DNA of 33,589 nt from Alphaproteobacteria bacterium (GCA_003139615.1 PLJH01000084.1:1-33589), one strand, 5' to 3'. Numbered from the stretch's first letter, positions 9,003-17,774 are shown. The notes: generated by a model from the sequence alone, not told the origin. Made by a program: numbers and translations.

Positions 9003-10415
9003 CTACGATTCCTTCGTGTTGACCTGCTCAGCTGACGTGGTTGATAGAAATTGAAGCGTGCGAAGGAATGGGCGTTCCGCTTGGCGCATCAGCAAATAGG
9101 CCAAGAGCCATGCCGGGGTTCCAACGATGACGATCGCTAGAATTAGGGCTCTAGATTCCCGGTGCAACAAATCGGACACGACGCCGACAAGGATACCGCT
9201 TGCCCCACCTATCGGCACAGTGATCATCGCGTATATCGCCGAGAGTCTCCCACGTAGACGTGGCGGCGAAAGATCCTGGATCAGATTTGGTGCAAGCGAG
9301 CCGGCGGCGACGCCAGCGACTGTCTGGATTGCGACGAGGATGTAGGCCTGCCAAGGCTCCCGCGCCGCGATCAGAAACAAGCCCGGCACCAAGGCAAAGA
9401 GCATTGAAATCCGCCCGATGCGCAAGGGTGCCAGTTTGCCGTATTTCGGCACGATGAATCGCATCGTGACCCCGGCGATAAGAATGCCGCTAAGGCTCCC
9501 GAGGCCTATCAACAGTCCCAGCGCAATTCCACTCGATGCGGGCGTCAAGCCGTAGAACCGCACAAGGACAATCGGCATCCATGCAAACGCAGCTCCAAAA
9601 GCAAAGGTGTAGACTCCGATCGAGCTGTAAACCGACGCGATCGTTCGGAATTGCGAGCGCAGATATGGCAGAAAGTCTGGAGCCAGCTCTTCGAAGGCGG
9701 ATGCAAGGTTTCGCGTTTCGCCTCGCGGCAATCGCAGAAAGCAGATCAGAAAGACCAGCAGCGGAGCCGGCAGGGCAACGACAAAAAACGCCAGTCGCCA
9801 CGTTTCCCATGTTTGCAGCCACAGCGGCAGGTGCGCGTGTTGCGAATTGAGAAGGCCTATCGCCATTCCACCGAAGCCCAGTCCCGACGCGACGCCCAAA
9901 ATCGCGGCCACATAAAAAATAAAATTTGCCGTCACGCGTTGCCGGTAAGGAAATAGATCAGGCAGCGTAGAATAAATGATAGGGCTGAGGCCCGTCTCTC
10001 CCGCCGCAATTCCGATCGTCGCAAGGAACAGCTGCGTGAAATTATGCGCGAGTCCGCAGGCTGCCGTCGCGCTAGCCCATATCAGCACACAGAGCGCAAG
10101 AACGATGCGGCGGTCGTAGCGGTCGGCGAGTAGGCTCAGGGGGAAAACAAGCACAGTTGTGAAAACTGCAAATCCGAGCCCCTGGACGATTCCAAGCTGT
10201 GAATCGGAGAGACTTAGCGCGTGCTTGATCGGCTCCGCCAATAGCGAGATAACCTGACGATCGACGAAGCCGAAAAGCGTCGCGACGATCAGAACCGCAA
10301 GCGCAAACCAAGCCGACGCAGGAGCCGCAGGCTCCCGATAATCGTCCGTGACGATGGTCGATCCGCCCAACGAGGCTTCTTCAGTTGTCACTTGGGGCCG
10401 ACAGTCGGGATGCAC
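9003..10415 (-). CDS. Major facilitator superfamily transporter (spinster-like)
   Basis: 470 aa with about 12 predicted membrane helices in two halves. After a roughly 35-residue polar N-terminus the first helix reads LIVATLFGFVDRQVISLL, followed by LADRYDRR, the conserved MFS loop between helices 2 and 3. This pattern is typical of the spinster-like or phthalate-permease-like MFS groups that occur beside TonB receptors in soil alphaproteobacteria. GTG start; 9 nt separate it from the receptor gene upstream, so the two form one operon. The likely role is to carry whatever the receptor brings into the periplasm across the inner membrane. Substrate unknown. Confidence 0.88.
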   Translation of the reverse strand: MHPDCRPQVTTEEASLGGSTIVTDDYREPAAPASAWFALAVLIVATLFGFVDRQVISLLAEPIKHALSLSDSQLGIVQGLGFAVFTTVLVFPLSLLADRYDRRIVLALCVLIWASATAACGLAHNFTQLFLATIGIAAGETGLSPIIYSTLPDLFPYRQRVTANFIFYVAAILGVASGLGFGGMAIGLLNSQHAHLPLWLQTWETWRLAFFVVALPAPLLVFLICFLRLPRGETRNLASAFEELAPDFLPYLRSQFRTIASVYSSIGVYTFAFGAAFAWMPIVLVRFYGLTPASSGIALGLLIGLGSLSGILIAGVTMRFIVPKYGKLAPLRIGRISMLFALVPGLFLIAAREPWQAYILVAIQTVAGVAAGSLAPNLIQDLSPPRLRGRLSAIYAMITVPIGGASGILVGVVSDLLHRESRALILAIVIVGTPAWLLAYLLMRQAERPFLRTLQFLSTTSAEQVNTKES

Positions 10416-10424
10416 TTCGATTTC

Positions 10425-12875
10425 TTAGAAATTTGCGGCCAGCTCGATTCCGATGGTGCGCGGCGTGAATACCGGCGCGGTTTGAGGCCCAAGGCCACCG
10501 GCGAATGTCGTCGGATCGACTGAACTGAACGCAATCGTATTTCCGACATTCTTCGCATAGAACGTCAGAGTCCAACCTTGCGTTTCGATACCGGCTCTCA
10601 GATCGAGCATGTTGTAACTCGGCATTTGTTGGCGTGGGCCGAAATCCGTGAAATCTGAAAAACGAGCACCCGAAAAGCGCCAGCTCGCGCCGACAAACCC
10701 GGAATAATCACCGAACAGAGGACGCTCATAACCGGCACTCGCGGCGCTTGCCCACATTGGGACGTTGGGCAACAAAGCGCCGGCGGCGCCGATCGCGGGC
10801 GGCGGCAGCGCCTGCACCAGCCGCGCATCCGTGTACGAACCATTGAGATTCAAAGTCAGGCCTGGAAGAGGAACATACCCGAAATTCCATTCGACACCGT
10901 CGCTTTGGGCGCCTCCTCCATTCGTGATTCCCTCCAAGCTGCCCTCCAACGCTTCGATCTGGATGTCGGACCAGTCGATGTCGAAGACGTCGACGTCGAT
11001 GCTGACGCTGTCGTCAAACAGGCTACTCTTGACGCCAGCTTCGTAATTGATCGTTGTCGACGAATTGTATTGTAGCGGGAGCTTAGAGAGCGGCAGGACA
11101 TCGTTGGGGCCGCCGGGCACGAAGCCGGTAGCGATCCTCGCATATAGCATTGTGTCCGGTGTCCAGTGCCAACGCGCGTCTCCCGAATAGGTGAACACGC
11201 CCTGCGAGGAATTGTTGAATATGTCGTCGGCCCCGGTAAGGAGGCCGGCATTAATCTGGCGATAGGTCTGACTGTTCGTACTATAGCGACCGCCAAACGC
11301 AACATCGAAGGCCGGCGTGATGTGATAATCGAGATTTGCGAAGCCGGCCAATTCCCGATAGGTCGGCGTTATGTTATAGGTTCCGAGATTGACGGGAAAA
11401 TTGTATAACACTTGATGGGTGGTGGGGTCGACAAGGAATAATTGTTCGTATTCTTTCGCATATTCGTGTGTGAAGAAAGCTCCGACCTGCCATTCCAGAG
11501 GCCCACCTGTGGTCGATGAAAGGCGAAATTCTTGCGTGAAATTATAGACCGGCTCTCTGGCAACCTCCGCGCCGCCGTACGTCGGCGGTCCGAAGATCGA
11601 CGTAAAGAGCGCTCCGTAATAGCTGCTCCCATCCGCGACGAGGCTGAGAGGCGTCTCTGCGTAGCTGGTCGAAGAGAGCAATTTAGCAAATCCGAGGTCC
11701 CAGTTTGCCGTGACGTTGTAGAGCTCGTTCTTGGTTTCCTCTGGCTGCGCGATGTATCGTTCCTGGATCAAATTGCCATAGATCGGGGTCAGAGTACCGG
11801 GGTTTAGATCTTCGTTGCTCGTATCGCTGGCGCGAATGTCCTGGTAGAGCACGTTGAATCGAATCGAAAAATTTTGCGTCGGCGCATACAGAAGCGACGC
11901 CCTCCCTCCCGAAACATGAATGCCGTTGATATCTTTCAACCCTCGTGAAGGATCATCGATATAGCCGGGATAGAAGCTGTCGAAACCGACCACGCGCAGA
12001 GCTGCATCATCGGAAAGGGGAATATTGACCATTGCATGGAGGTCAAAACCGTCGCCGCCGTGATCTACGGAGCTGAGGCCGCCCTGAGCGCTGGCAGCGA
12101 AGTCTGTCGGATCGGGCGCGTTGGTGACGTATTTCAGGAGGCCTCCCAGCGCCTGTGAGCCATAAAGTGTGCCTTGAGGCCCGCGCAATACTTCGATGCG
12201 CTGAAGGTCATATGTATCGAGATTGGGTGCGAGGCCCGGATTGGCGAATGGACCTTCGGATGTGTAAGGCGTCTCATCGAGATAGGTTGCCACCGAACTG
12301 TTGATGGAATCGGCGCCGATGCTCACACCACGCAGCACAAGCTGGTTTGTCACGGCCGAAGTCTGGACGAGCGTCATGCCTGGAACTTTGTCGATGTAAT
12401 CCTGGAAGCGCGTGGATTGCGTGCGGACGAGATCTTCGCCGCTGATGGCCGTTACCGACATGGGAACATCGCCTAACGCTTCTTCCCGCTTCTCCGCGGT
12501 CACGATGACCGTCTCGACGGTGCTCTTTGAGTTGTCCGGTGCCGGTTCATTCTCGGCGCTTTTTTTTGCGAAGGTGAGCACGATGGTCTGTCCGTCGTCG
12601 GATGCAACTACGACGCCCGTGCCGGCAAGAAGCGCTTTGAGCGCATCATGAAGGTCGAGCGCGCCCTTGATTGCGGGCGTCTGCACACCTTTAAGTTGAT
12701 CTGCCGGTGCAACAATCTGGACGCCGGCCTGGCGCGCGAATTCGGGAATAGCCTTGACTGCGTCTTCAGCCGGTATGTCGAATGTTCGCTGCTGTGCCCA
12801 GGCGACGCTTGTGGACAAGAGCGCAATCGCTGCCACGCTGCCGTTGAGCGCGGCTTTTCCCCAATTGATTTTCAC
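10425..12875 (-). CDS. TonB-dependent outer-membrane receptor with signalling (STN) domain
   Basis: 816 aa from a GTG start with an AAGGGGG ribosome site. Signal peptide about 1-27, ending SVAWA. Residues about 30-100 form a secretin/TonB short N-terminal domain, as in FecA-type receptors that signal to an anti-sigma factor. The plug domain starts near 125 (VETVIVTAEKREE, then DVPMSVTAISGEDL) and includes LRGPQGTLYGSQALGG. The beta-barrel ends in a terminal Phe (GIELAANF). It takes up a ligand using TonB energy and reports it to FecR. It shares an operon with the MFS gene and follows fecI-fecR. A candidate ECF promoter lies 67 nt upstream. Ligand unknown; the neighbours suggest a peptide rather than an iron chelate. 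Confidence 0.93.
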   Translation of the reverse strand: MKINWGKAALNGSVAAIALLSTSVAWAQQRTFDIPAEDAVKAIPEFARQAGVQIVAPADQLKGVQTPAIKGALDLHDALKALLAGTGVVVASDDGQTIVLTFAKKSAENEPAPDNSKSTVETVIVTAEKREEALGDVPMSVTAISGEDLVRTQSTRFQDYIDKVPGMTLVQTSAVTNQLVLRGVSIGADSINSSVATYLDETPYTSEGPFANPGLAPNLDTYDLQRIEVLRGPQGTLYGSQALGGLLKYVTNAPDPTDFAASAQGGLSSVDHGGDGFDLHAMVNIPLSDDAALRVVGFDSFYPGYIDDPSRGLKDINGIHVSGGRASLLYAPTQNFSIRFNVLYQDIRASDTSNEDLNPGTLTPIYGNLIQERYIAQPEETKNELYNVTANWDLGFAKLLSSTSYAETPLSLVADGSSYYGALFTSIFGPPTYGGAEVAREPVYNFTQEFRLSSTTGGPLEWQVGAFFTHEYAKEYEQLFLVDPTTHQVLYNFPVNLGTYNITPTYRELAGFANLDYHITPAFDVAFGGRYSTNSQTYRQINAGLLTGADDIFNNSSQGVFTYSGDARWHWTPDTMLYARIATGFVPGGPNDVLPLSKLPLQYNSSTTINYEAGVKSSLFDDSVSIDVDVFDIDWSDIQIEALEGSLEGITNGGGAQSDGVEWNFGYVPLPGLTLNLNGSYTDARLVQALPPPAIGAAGALLPNVPMWASAASAGYERPLFGDYSGFVGASWRFSGARFSDFTDFGPRQQMPSYNMLDLRAGIETQGWTLTFYAKNVGNTIAFSSVDPTTFAGGLGPQTAPVFTPRTIGIELAANF

Positions 12876-12941
12876 AACCTGCCCCCTTCGATGGCCGGCA
12901 GGCCGCGCTCATTTTGCAGCGGCCAACCGGCTTCCAGAGAC

Positions 12942-12965
12942 TAGACGCTCAAACTTCCTGTTTCC
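12942..12965 (-). promoter_or_regulatory. Candidate ECF-sigma promoter of the TonB receptor-MFS operon
   Basis: On the minus strand, GGAAAC (12960-12965), a 12-nt spacer, then CGTCTA (12942-12947). The same two-part motif occurs ahead of fecR, the S9 peptidase and the cyclophilin. The -35-like half fits the GGAA(A) core favoured by many ECF sigma factors. The half-site distance is somewhat shorter than in well-studied ECF promoters, so the assignment rests mainly on recurrence. Confidence 0.55.
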
Positions 12966-12996
12966 CCCACACGTCATTCACGGGAATTTCACGATG

Positions 12997-13971
12997 CTAT
13001 CGTGAGAGCCGTACCTGGCCCTCGCCAACCTGCACTCGCAAATTCAAAGACAGCGCAACGGCCCTGGCGAATCCAACCGGATCGTTGGAAACGAAAAGTC
13101 CGGTGATCGTCTCACTTGCGACCGCCGGATCGTCGATGACGATTTGGGTATCGCTGTAGCGCGCGAAGGACGCGGCCGCGTCACGTAAGGTCGAGCCTTC
13201 GAATGCGAGTCTACCCTCCCGCCAGGCGAGCGCACGGCTCACTTCGGAGGGCGCGACAGCGAAAGCAGCAATGGCAGCGTTGCTGGGGGCAATCGCGCGC
13301 GTGTTCGCCGCCACGCGCACCGCCGGCGCAACCGGCACGCCCGGCCGCTTCACCTCAACCACACCTTCGCGCACGAGGACTTGCACCGGGCCACCGGGCA
13401 AACGCTCGACCGTGAAGCTGGTGCCGACCGCGCGCACCTGCGTATCGCCAGCCTCAACGACAAAGGGGCGATTCTTGTTCTTCGCGACATCGAACAGGGC
13501 CTCACCCTGGACAAGCACGATTCCGCGACGCTCTGCCGTGTAACGAACCTCTATTTCCGATTGGGTGTTGAGCGTCACGACGGAGCCGTCTTCGAGGGAA
13601 ACAACGCGCGTCTCCCCGAGCCCTGTCGCAACGCCCCCCACGCTCCGCAGGTAAAACGTCGTCCCGGTGACCAGGGCCACGGTCGCCGCAGCTGCCGCCG
13701 CGCCGCCCATAAGCATCACACGACGCGAAGGGCGCAGCACCGGGCGTGGCGCGAACGTCGCAGGATCGAAATTTACGCCCAGCGCGCGGGCGCGATCGGT
13801 GTGAAGGGCTACCGCCCGAGCTTTGGCGTATGCCCCCAAATGACGTGGATCGACCGCAAGCCAAGCCTCAAGGGCCACCTCCTCCTCGTTGGAAAGCGGA
13901 CGCCCATCGATCTTAGCTGCCCAATCGGCCGCAATATCGTCAACCTGTCGGCTCGGTGTCCGCTTTTCCAT
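12997..13971 (-). CDS. FecR-family anti-sigma factor
   Basis: 324 aa. The cytoplasmic N-terminal DUF4880 region (about 8-55) contains AADWAAKIDG and EEVALEAWLAVDPRH. One membrane helix lies at about 83-105. The periplasmic FecR domain follows (ETRVVSLEDGSVVTLNTQS, GEALFDVAK, VRAVGTSFTV), then a C-terminal STN-like region with AWREGRLAFEGSTLRDA. It should hold the neighbouring sigma factor inactive, or make it competent, until the receptor's signalling domain contacts it. Its start overlaps the 3' end of the sigma gene by 32 nt, indicating coupling. A candidate ECF promoter lies just upstream inside the sigma gene. Ordinary length and domains for the family. Confidence 0.93.
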   Translation of the reverse strand: MEKRTPSRQVDDIAADWAAKIDGRPLSNEEEVALEAWLAVDPRHLGAYAKARAVALHTDRARALGVNFDPATFAPRPVLRPSRRVMLMGGAAAAAATVALVTGTTFYLRSVGGVATGLGETRVVSLEDGSVVTLNTQSEIEVRYTAERRGIVLVQGEALFDVAKNKNRPFVVEAGDTQVRAVGTSFTVERLPGGPVQVLVREGVVEVKRPGVPVAPAVRVAANTRAIAPSNAAIAAFAVAPSEVSRALAWREGRLAFEGSTLRDAAASFARYSDTQIVIDDPAVASETITGLFVSNDPVGFARAVALSLNLRVQVGEGQVRLSR

Positions 13972-14539
13972 GCTTCAGAAGCTGTGTGTTCGCATCCCTA
14001 GACGCTTCGGAGGGCGATTTCCCCCCACGGCCGAAGGCTGCCATCAGCAGCCGAATGGCGCGTCCCATATTTTTTTCTACCGTGCTTTCCGTCACCCCTA
14101 ACCGCTCGGCAGTCTCGCGCTGGGAAAGGCCTTCTACGCGGCGAAGCATGATCACCTCGCGGCTTTTTTCCGGCAGACTCGTGATGAGCTCCGCAAGCTG
14201 CTGCAGCTCGTCCCGGTCCTCGATCTGCCGTTCCGGCGACGGTTCGGGGGCCGCCGCTCCAAAATCGTCCAGGTTTGCAGCCGCGCGGATCGAAACGATA
14301 CGGCTACGCCGGACATACGAAACGATGATGGAATGCGCGATCTGAAACGAGTAGGTCTTGCCATCTCGAATCTCGTCCACCGACTCCAGGCTCGCCAGCT
14401 TGGCATAGGTTTCCTGCACGATGTCGTCGACTTCGAGCCCGACAACCCGTTTTCGCATGAGCCACGCGCGCAACGCCGGCTCATGCGGCAGAACATGCCG
14501 CGAAAGCCACAAAGCCCGCTCGTCCAATACCCGCCTCAT
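13940..14539 (-). CDS. FecI-type ECF RNA polymerase sigma factor
   Basis: 199 aa from the ATG at 14539 (MRRVLDERALW); an in-frame start 45 nt upstream would add an atypical arginine-rich leader. Sigma region 2 includes VDDIVQETYAKL and TYSFQIAHSIIVSYVRR. Region 4 includes LPEKSREVIMLRRVEGLSQ with a helix-turn-helix ERLGVTESTVEKNMGRAI. The FecI group directs transcription of its cognate TonB receptor after an outer-membrane signal. The gene overlaps fecR by 32 nt and is divergent from the S9 peptidase. The tail beyond region 4 (about 30 residues, GRGGKSPSEASRD) is poorly conserved-looking and overlaps a candidate promoter for fecR. No copy of the shared motif was found ahead of this gene itself. 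Confidence 0.93.
   Translation of the reverse strand: MRRVLDERALWLSRHVLPHEPALRAWLMRKRVVGLEVDDIVQETYAKLASLESVDEIRDGKTYSFQIAHSIIVSYVRRSRIVSIRAAANLDDFGAAAPEPSPERQIEDRDELQQLAELITSLPEKSREVIMLRRVEGLSQRETAERLGVTESTVEKNMGRAIRLLMAAFGRGGKSPSEASRDANTQLLKHGKADTEPTG
13999..14022 (-). promoter_or_regulatory. Candidate ECF-sigma promoter of fecR, inside fecI
   Basis: Minus strand: GGAAAT (14017-14022), a 12-nt spacer, then CGTCTA (13999-14004), 28 nt ahead of the fecR ATG. Flanks resemble the receptor promoter: both have a run of G before GAAA and end AGCGTCTAG. It lies within the coding sequence of the sigma factor's tail, so coding constraint could also explain part of it. Confidence 0.45.
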
Positions 14540-14629
14540 GCCACAATTCTGACGCCAACGGGCCGCCAAGCGCAAGCCCATCACTCATCCGAGATTGGAG
14601 GGCGACGATTTTGTGCGTGCAGGCGTAGC

Positions 14630-14654
14630 GGAAACCCACCTTCCCAAGCGTCTA
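14630..14654 (+). promoter_or_regulatory. Candidate ECF-sigma promoter of the S9 peptidase
   Basis: GGAAAC (14630-14635), a 13-nt spacer, then CGTCTA (14649-14654). The region just around CGTCTA (AAGCGTCTAATC) agrees with the receptor site (GAGCGTCTAGTC) at 10 of 12 positions. It lies in the divergent region between fecI and the peptidase. Transcription would begin about 115 nt before the chosen ATG or about 40 nt before the alternative GTG at 14703. Confidence 0.5.
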
Positions 14655-14777
14655 ATCACGCTCACCGTTTGAGGAGCAGCTTGCAAGGCGTTCGTTCGTG
14701 CTGTGCCTGACCGCGCGTGCGACGCTTTGGACTGCGATCGCTTCAAGTACACTGAAACTCAGTTGTGGAGAGGCAAA

Positions 14778-17144
14778 ATGCCCGATTCCTGGCGGGAAAA
14801 ATACGCCATTATCCAATCGCTGCTGTTGCACGATCACAAGATGGTTGCCAACGGCGCCGTCTATCCGCGTTGGATCGAAGACAGCAACAACTTTTGGTAT
14901 GAGCGCCAGACAGCGACCGGAGTTGAATACAGGATCGTCGAGGCCAAGAGCGGCAACAATCGCCTTGGTTTTGCCTTCGAAGAACTGGCCGAAGCTCTCG
15001 AAAGCAAGCTGGATGTCAAGATCGACCGCGACATCTTGATGCTCCGAAATCTTCAGATATTCCTGGAGCCGGACCGCGCAACCTTTGAGGCTTACGGAAA
15101 ATATTGGGAATACAGCCGCGGCGAACTTGCGGAAGCAACCAAGATTTCTGACCAAGGATGGGCCAAATCGCGGGACACCAAATGGGCTGCCTTCGCGCGA
15201 GACAACAATCTGTGGCTGCGCGAGATCGCAACCGGCGCCGAGCGTGCGCTCACGACCGACGGAACGGACACATTCGCCTATGCCGATAAGCCATCGTCCG
15301 CCCGCTATGTGCGACGAATGCTCGGTGGCATGCCGCCGGAAGGCATCTGGTCACCCGACTCGAAATTCTTCCTGACCCTTCAGACCGACGATCGGCAGGT
15401 GCCCGATCTAGCAGTGATGAACTATGTTCCTGAAAGCGGTATCCGCCCGGAAGTCGCATCGAACAAGACCAGCCTACCTGCCGATCCCAAGGTCACCGAA
15501 TTTCGGATTGTTGCGATCGAAGCTGCAACGGGGCGCCAGATCGAAGCTCGTTACCCGCGCCTGTCGGCGGTGCGAATGAACGATACTCCATTCGCGGCGG
15601 GACTCGCCTGGTGGAACAACGACAGCAAGACAGCCTACTTCGTGGATATCGAGCGCGGAGAGAAGTCGGCGCACGTTGTCGCATTCGATATCCCGACCGG
15701 ATCCACGCGGGTCGTTTTCTCGGAATTGTCCGCGACCTATGTCGAATTAGGCGTTAATGTTTACGCACCGGCGCTGATATTTCCGCTTCCCGCGACCGAA
15801 GAGCTGGTCTGGTATTCCGAGCGCTCCGGTCATGGCCATCTCTATCTTTATGACCTGCGCAACGGCGCACTGAAGAACTCAATCACGAGTGGCGACTGGC
15901 AGGTTCGTGAAGTCGTTCACGTCGATGAGGGCCGCCGTGAGGTTTTTCTGCGCGCGGGCGGGATAGCCGCCGATGAAGACCCATACATCACAAAACCTTG
16001 CCTCGTCGGCTTGGACGGCGGCAAGGTCCAAATTCTTTCGCCCGAACCTGGGGAACACATCGTCTGGCGCGCGAGAGAATTCAGCCTCATGGCATTGGCC
16101 ATGACCGGGGCCGATCCGAGGCTCGTATCGGGTCTTTCGCCGGATGGAGAGTTTTTCGTCGAGACCATCGGTTCGATCGACCGCTTGCCGCAAACCATAC
16201 TGCGCACACGAGCCGGCAGGCAGGTCGCAATCGTCGAAACCGCGGAAGCCCGAGGGCTACCGAAGGAATGGCAATGGCCCGAAGCGGTATCGCTGAAGGC
16301 TGCCGACGGGAAGACCGATGTGTACGGTCTGCTGTTCAAGCCGGTAAACTACGATCCGTCGAAATCCTATCCGGTGATCGATTTCATCTATGGCGGCCCG
16401 CAGGTTTCCTGGGTGCCGAAGATCGCGTTCGTCGATGCCGTGGCCACTGGCACATTCATGGAAGCCGCAGTGCTGGCGACGCTAGGGGCATTCGCGTTCG
16501 TTCTCGACGGCCGCGGCACTGCCGGGCGCGAACGGGCCTTTCGCGAAGCCTCCCACGGAGCTGTCCAAACGGCATCGAATCTGGAGGATCACGTCGCCGC
16601 GATCCGCCAGCTAGGCGAGCTCTATCGAGCTATGGACCTCAATCGCGTCGGCATTACGGGATTCTCGGGCGGCGGCTATATGACGGCGCTTGCTGCCTTC
16701 CGGCATGGGGACTTCTTTAAAGTCGCGGTTGCTGGAGCCGGCAACTACGATCAGGCGCTGTTCTGGCACTCTTGGGGCGAACGCTATCACGGCGCATACG
16801 AGCCTGAACTCTATCGAGCCCAGGCCGCAAAGACCTACGCGTCAGGTCTGACCGGAAAGCTCATGCTGATTCATGGCCTGATGGATTCTGGCTGCCACCC
16901 CGCGGCGTTCTTTCAACTCGTCCAGGCGTTGATCGAGAACGACAAGGATGTCGATCTCGTAGTCCTACCAAAAGCTCGACATGAACTGACAGGCTATGGC
17001 GCTCGCCGCCGGTTGGACTATTTCGTCACGCATCTGTTCGGTTCCACGCCGCCTCCAGCGGTGAAATTCACCTTGCCGTTTGACAATGTGTTGAAACGGT
17101 TTGCCGCGAACGCCATGCTGCCCGAGAAGAAAAGCAGTGACTAA
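14778..17144 (+). CDS. Cytoplasmic S9 family serine peptidase (DPP IV/prolyl oligopeptidase-like)
   Basis: 788 aa from the ATG at 14778, which has a GGAGAGG ribosome site; a GTG at 14703 would add 25 residues. No signal peptide, so probably cytoplasmic. Residues about 90-520 resemble a DPP IV-type beta-propeller (EGIWSPDSKFFL, LYLYDLRNG). The C-terminal alpha/beta-hydrolase domain has catalytic Ser630 (GFSGGGY), Asp703 (HGLMDSGCHP) and His735 (KARHEL). The double-Glu motif by which true DPP IV holds a free N-terminus is not seen; the corresponding stretch reads TFAYADKP. It may therefore be an endo- or isopeptidase. It is divergent from fecI-fecR-receptor-MFS, as are the isopeptidases of lasso-peptide loci. 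Its stop codon overlaps that of the cyclophilin. Confidence 0.88.
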   Translation: MPDSWREKYAIIQSLLLHDHKMVANGAVYPRWIEDSNNFWYERQTATGVEYRIVEAKSGNNRLGFAFEELAEALESKLDVKIDRDILMLRNLQIFLEPDRATFEAYGKYWEYSRGELAEATKISDQGWAKSRDTKWAAFARDNNLWLREIATGAERALTTDGTDTFAYADKPSSARYVRRMLGGMPPEGIWSPDSKFFLTLQTDDRQVPDLAVMNYVPESGIRPEVASNKTSLPADPKVTEFRIVAIEAATGRQIEARYPRLSAVRMNDTPFAAGLAWWNNDSKTAYFVDIERGEKSAHVVAFDIPTGSTRVVFSELSATYVELGVNVYAPALIFPLPATEELVWYSERSGHGHLYLYDLRNGALKNSITSGDWQVREVVHVDEGRREVFLRAGGIAADEDPYITKPCLVGLDGGKVQILSPEPGEHIVWRAREFSLMALAMTGADPRLVSGLSPDGEFFVETIGSIDRLPQTILRTRAGRQVAIVETAEARGLPKEWQWPEAVSLKAADGKTDVYGLLFKPVNYDPSKSYPVIDFIYGGPQVSWVPKIAFVDAVATGTFMEAAVLATLGAFAFVLDGRGTAGRERAFREASHGAVQTASNLEDHVAAIRQLGELYRAMDLNRVGITGFSGGGYMTALAAFRHGDFFKVAVAGAGNYDQALFWHSWGERYHGAYEPELYRAQAAKTYASGLTGKLMLIHGLMDSGCHPAAFFQLVQALIENDKDVDLVVLPKARHELTGYGARRRLDYFVTHLFGSTPPPAVKFTLPFDNVLKRFAANAMLPEKKSSD

Positions 17145-17737
17145 TTCGAGCCCACTCTCTGCGCGAACAAAATCATCACGGGATCGCGAATGAGCTGGCC
17201 TTCGAGGTAGGCCACCGGGGCGTCCTGCTGCGTTGGCGCGCCGTGGATCGCGCGAACAATCTCCATGCCTTCTACGACGCGGCCAAAGGCGGCGAAGCCC
17301 TGGCCATCTTCGTTGCGCGTCGTTCCAAAATCCAGCGCGGGTTGATCGCCGATACAGATGAAAAAAGTGGCAGACGTACCCGTGCCGACTGCTGCGCGCG
17401 CGAGTGAGACGGTTCCGTCGACGTGGCGAATGCCGGTCTTCATTGTGGTCTCGTGCGGAACGCCAGGATGCGCCTTGGACATATCGGCGACTGCTGCCTG
17501 GACCACCTCGATAGGCGGGGCTCCGCGATCGTTATCGGCCCGCACCGTGCGAAAGAAAGAAGCGCCCGCGTATGCGCCTCCCTCGACGCATCGCAGGAAG
17601 GCGGCAGCGGAGATGGGGGCTCGGTCGAGATAGACTTCGATCGCCACAGCGCCCAGCTCCGTCACCAACCGGACCCGTTCTGTCAGCGGAGATGCTTGCG
17701 GAGCAGGATCGGTGGCAATCGCGACATCGTCATTCAT
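17141..17737 (-). CDS. Cytoplasmic cyclophilin-type peptidyl-prolyl isomerase
   Basis: 198 aa from the ATG at 17737 (MNDDVAIATD). An upstream GTG at 17770 lies only 5 nt from the candidate promoter, so it is disfavoured. Cyclophilin features: VTELGAVAIEVYLDRAP, SFFRTVRADND with the catalytic-type Arg, VVQAAV, SLARAAVGTGTSATFFICI, and GFAAFGRVVEGMEIV. No signal peptide, so cytoplasmic. Cyclophilins isomerise X-Pro peptide bonds. Its placement beside an S9 (Pro-linked) peptidase and a shared promoter motif suggest that it helps present proline peptides for cleavage; that is inference. It is convergent with the peptidase and their stops overlap by 4 nt. Confidence 0.9.
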   Translation of the reverse strand: MNDDVAIATDPAPQASPLTERVRLVTELGAVAIEVYLDRAPISAAAFLRCVEGGAYAGASFFRTVRADNDRGAPPIEVVQAAVADMSKAHPGVPHETTMKTGIRHVDGTVSLARAAVGTGTSATFFICIGDQPALDFGTTRNEDGQGFAAFGRVVEGMEIVRAIHGAPTQQDAPVAYLEGQLIRDPVMILFAQRVGSN

Positions 17738-17774
17738 GAAATCGCCGTGCCTGAATAAGCCATTGCGCACCAGT

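Noticed and set aside
14727-14753. Sigma-70-type promoter TTGGAC-N15-TACACT ahead of the peptidase
   Set aside because: Spacing of 15 nt is poor and the ECF-like site upstream is better supported by recurrence.
14703-14777. GTG start for the S9 peptidase at 14703
   Set aside because: It fits the distance from the candidate promoter, but lacks a good ribosome site, while the ATG at 14778 has GGAGAGG at ideal spacing. Not fully excluded.
9003-17770. Lasso-peptide biosynthetic cluster
   Set aside because: The neighbourhood resembles the import side of such loci, but no short precursor with a leader, no asparagine-synthetase-like cyclase and no transglutaminase-like protease are present.
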